Assembly: GCA_020746105.1 (NCBI GenBank)
Contig: CM036619.1
Span: 6,602,561-6,666,560, forward strand
Direction: 5' to 3'
DNA from: Trogon surrucura
Taxonomy: Eukaryota > Chordata > Aves > Trogoniformes > Trogonidae
DNA: 64,000 nt
The notes under the pieces are model-generated. The model ran no database searches and had not been told where the DNA came from. It worked only from the letters and a program-made list of their open reading frames with translations. Each line of letters opens with the position of its first letter. Within the stretch, counting starts at the first letter, position 1. This document shows, one piece after another, positions 61,881-64,000 of the stretch. Position numbers and translations under genes: made by a program.

Positions 61881-62344
61881 ATGAATTTAATTGTGACCGA
61901 TAAATATGCCATGTGATTAAACATTAGTGAGAGACAAGTACCGTTAAAGGACAATGCTTTTACATAGTTATTGTGAAGTAGCTATGAACAGACAGATGCT
62001 GAAAAGTAGAAGTTTATTCCCATGGAAGAAATCTGACTTTAAAAAATGTTCTGGTAACAGTAATGTAGGTAAAAACACCATGCTGAATTTATTAAATTTA
62101 TGAAATGGACCATATGATGTAGCTTGTGATTTCCAGCCTAAAACATAGGTTCACAGCATTTTCCTGGTTTGAACAACTAGCTCTTTTGAGGTACCTTCCT
62201 CAACCAACTATGGTGCTGTCTAACACAGCGGTGGATCCTGCATTCAGGTACTGAGCAAAAGAGGGTGGGTTTAGAATCTTTCAAAAGCTGAAAATGACCA
62301 TATTTCAGGCTTTATCCAGCCCTGCAACCACAGCCTGCATGGTT

Positions 62345-62690
62345 TTCTCTACAACTACCTGAAAATAGATTGTAGCGAGGTCGGGGTCTGTCTTTTCTAC
62401 CATGCAATAAGTGATAGAACAAGAGAAAATGGCCTCAAGTTGCACCAGGGGTGGTTTAGATTAGATACTAGGAAAAAATTATTTACCAAAAGGGTTGTCA
62501 AGAATTGGAACATGCTGACCAGGGCAGTGGGGGAATCACCATTCCTGGAGGTACTTAAAAGACATATAGATGGGTGTTCAAGGTCATGGTTTAGTGGTGG
62601 ACCCAGCATTGCTTGCTTAATGGTTGGACTTGATGATCTTAAAGGTCTTTTCAAACCTAAACAGTCTTATGATCCTACGATTCTAAAGTT
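62345..62690 (+). mobile_element. old CR1 LINE 3' end
   Basis: CTACAACTACCTGAAAATAG, then AGTGATAGAACAAGAGAAAA, then 'tggtggacccagcattg' and GGACTTGATGATCTTAAAGG, ending in degraded terminal repeats near 62685. A plus-strand frame (62440-62697) still gives FRLDTRKKLFTKRVVKNWN of the CR1 ORF2 C-terminus. Confidence 0.85.
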
Positions 62691-64000
62691 TCAATGAGCA
62701 AAGACATCACTGATTACTGACAGAGAGTGCTAGTCTCACTCTCTGTTGGATATCTATATCACCCTGTGTTGGATATACATCTAATTAAAGATGTATTTGA
62801 TTAATTTAACATCCCCATCAAATTGCTTATAGGATACACCATGCTCCAGCTGCACCTGATGACCTTTTGTCTGGACAAGGGTAACAAAACTCCATTAAGC
62901 TGCCCTGCTCTGTGCTACAGGGCACTGATAATATGATTTGTTATGCGTGGTGAGCCATCTGCAAAATGGAAAAAGTAAGTCAGAGGTCTACAGGTCCCGT
63001 CTGGATATTTTAATAATAGGCCTCTTTGGTTAGACTAATTTCTAATGACACCTGTGAAGTGGATTATATCTGAAAGATGAATTTATCAGAGGCTGCATCA
63101 CTCACTGACTTCTGTCTCTGTTAGAACACTCTTCAAAATCGTAAAATTTGATTTGTGCTTTTTTTTTGCACTAAGGCAACAGAAAAAAAAAAAGAAATAA
63201 ACCAGCAGCTAAAGATAATCACAAGTTGTGCAGAAAACCCTCTCTATTTTGGAAAAGGTCTTTAATAATGATATTTTTCTGGATTCACTCAGATTTCAGC
63301 AGGCACTCAGCAGCAGCATAGGAGTCTTTTTAAAAGTAATAGCTAGCTTTTTGCTCATTTCACTGAATGAGTTTCAGTTCAGTCCAATTAGTCAGTGCAA
63401 TTTAGTTTGTTCAATGAAAATCACTGGGTTTTAATTGAGTCCAATTAGGCCCAAATCAATAAAAGTCAATTCAAACTAATTATCATCTATACAAATCAAT
63501 AGGATTCAATTAAAATCAATGAGTGTCTCATTCGGTCTGATGACTGACCTGTTCCCTCTCTTCGGTTGTCGTAAAAGGAGTCCACACTTTGTTCAATGTG
63601 GCAGCTTTTGGCACCTATCTGTCCTTAAGTGAGGGAATATTAACAATCAGAGGAATTACGGAGAAAATGATATGTAACTGGATTATCCTTCTCCAGTTTC
63701 TGATTTCAGTGAATTTTCTGCTGTGAAATCTCCACTTTCAGATTACGCAGGTGGTTGAATATATGTCCAAATTTAGATATACCCACATGAAAACTGAGCT
63801 CTGCAGTCACAGAAATTAAAAATTGATGAATGTATCTACTCTTACTTAAAGTTTATTTTTACCCAAGAAATTTATCTTGATTTTTAAAAGGTGCTTTTAA
63901 AAATTGACCCGAAGTTTTTTGCTAGCCATTATTTAACAACATAGTTTAACTGATAACAACCTCTTGCTGGTGTTAATCTACAGAGTAAGAAGTTTTCCAA
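62691..64000. other. non-coding with a degenerate decamer array
   Basis: No gene recognised. Apart from the array at 63451-63520 only short A/T runs are seen. Confidence 0.5.
63451..63520. repeat. degenerate 10-bp tandem repeat ending in TCAAT
   Basis: Seven consecutive decamers, five of which end in TCAAT (CAAT starting at 63457, 63467, 63497, 63507 and 63517, exactly 10-bp phased). Further CAAT motifs lie just upstream at about 63383, 63398, 63411 and 63442. Confidence 0.6.

Noticed and set aside
1-64000. CRISPR arrays, operons, bacterial insertion sequences, or an LTR retrovirus
   Set aside because: The sequence is clearly vertebrate. No regularly spaced repeat-spacer array, no gag/pol/env-type frames and no long terminal repeat pair were seen. 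The RT present is of the CR1 LINE type.

Overview
This window is most likely from a bird genome, or at least from a sauropsid. It is AT-rich and gene-poor. Its recognisable content is almost entirely CR1 LINE retrotransposons, which carry the CR1 3' terminus with short ATTCTRTG repeats. I see no host protein-coding exon that I can support and no intact host RNA gene.

Layout. From 1 to 9.85 kb there is mostly anonymous non-coding DNA with three old CR1 pieces, one (TA)n/(TG)n microsatellite and several poly-T or polypyrimidine tracts. From 9.85 to 26.4 kb there is a CR1 nest. An old minus-strand CR1 (9851-11288 plus 15719 to about 17900) is split by a younger, essentially full-length plus-strand CR1 (11289-15718, about 4.4 kb). 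The younger element keeps a GC-rich 5'UTR, an uninterrupted ORF1 frame, an uninterrupted 961-codon ORF2 (endonuclease plus reverse transcriptase) and the 3' terminus. Right of the nest lies a GC-rich block with a 209-bp tandem repeat (18.1-19.25 kb). Then come further CR1 fragments, including a second young plus-strand copy of the same subfamily (24561-26406) with one in-frame stop.

From 26.4 to 64 kb the DNA is largely single-copy-looking. Old CR1 fragments occur at 32.8, 35.1, 35.2, 41.9, 57.9, 58.5 and 62.3 kb. Two loci (41.7 and 58.6 kb) carry a tRNA-Ile-like head joined to a CR1-like tail, which is a chimeric SINE architecture. A roughly 550-bp sequence is present twice (42412-42960 and 57944-58484). 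It consists of a CR1 3' end plus about 270 bp of non-CR1 flank. A 220-nt pure polypyrimidine tract lies at 61.5 kb and a degenerate decamer array at 63.45 kb.

How the parts work together. ORF1 (zinc-knuckle, coiled coil and SGNH-like protein) and ORF2 (endonuclease/RT) are the two proteins of an autonomous CR1. The tRNA/CR1 SINEs would be non-autonomous parasites of that machinery, recognised through the shared 3' tail. Two features temper the claim of an active element. ORF1 opens with GTG where an ATG would be expected, so the first true in-frame ATG is 40 codons downstream. The SGNH catalytic His/Asp positions are also replaced.
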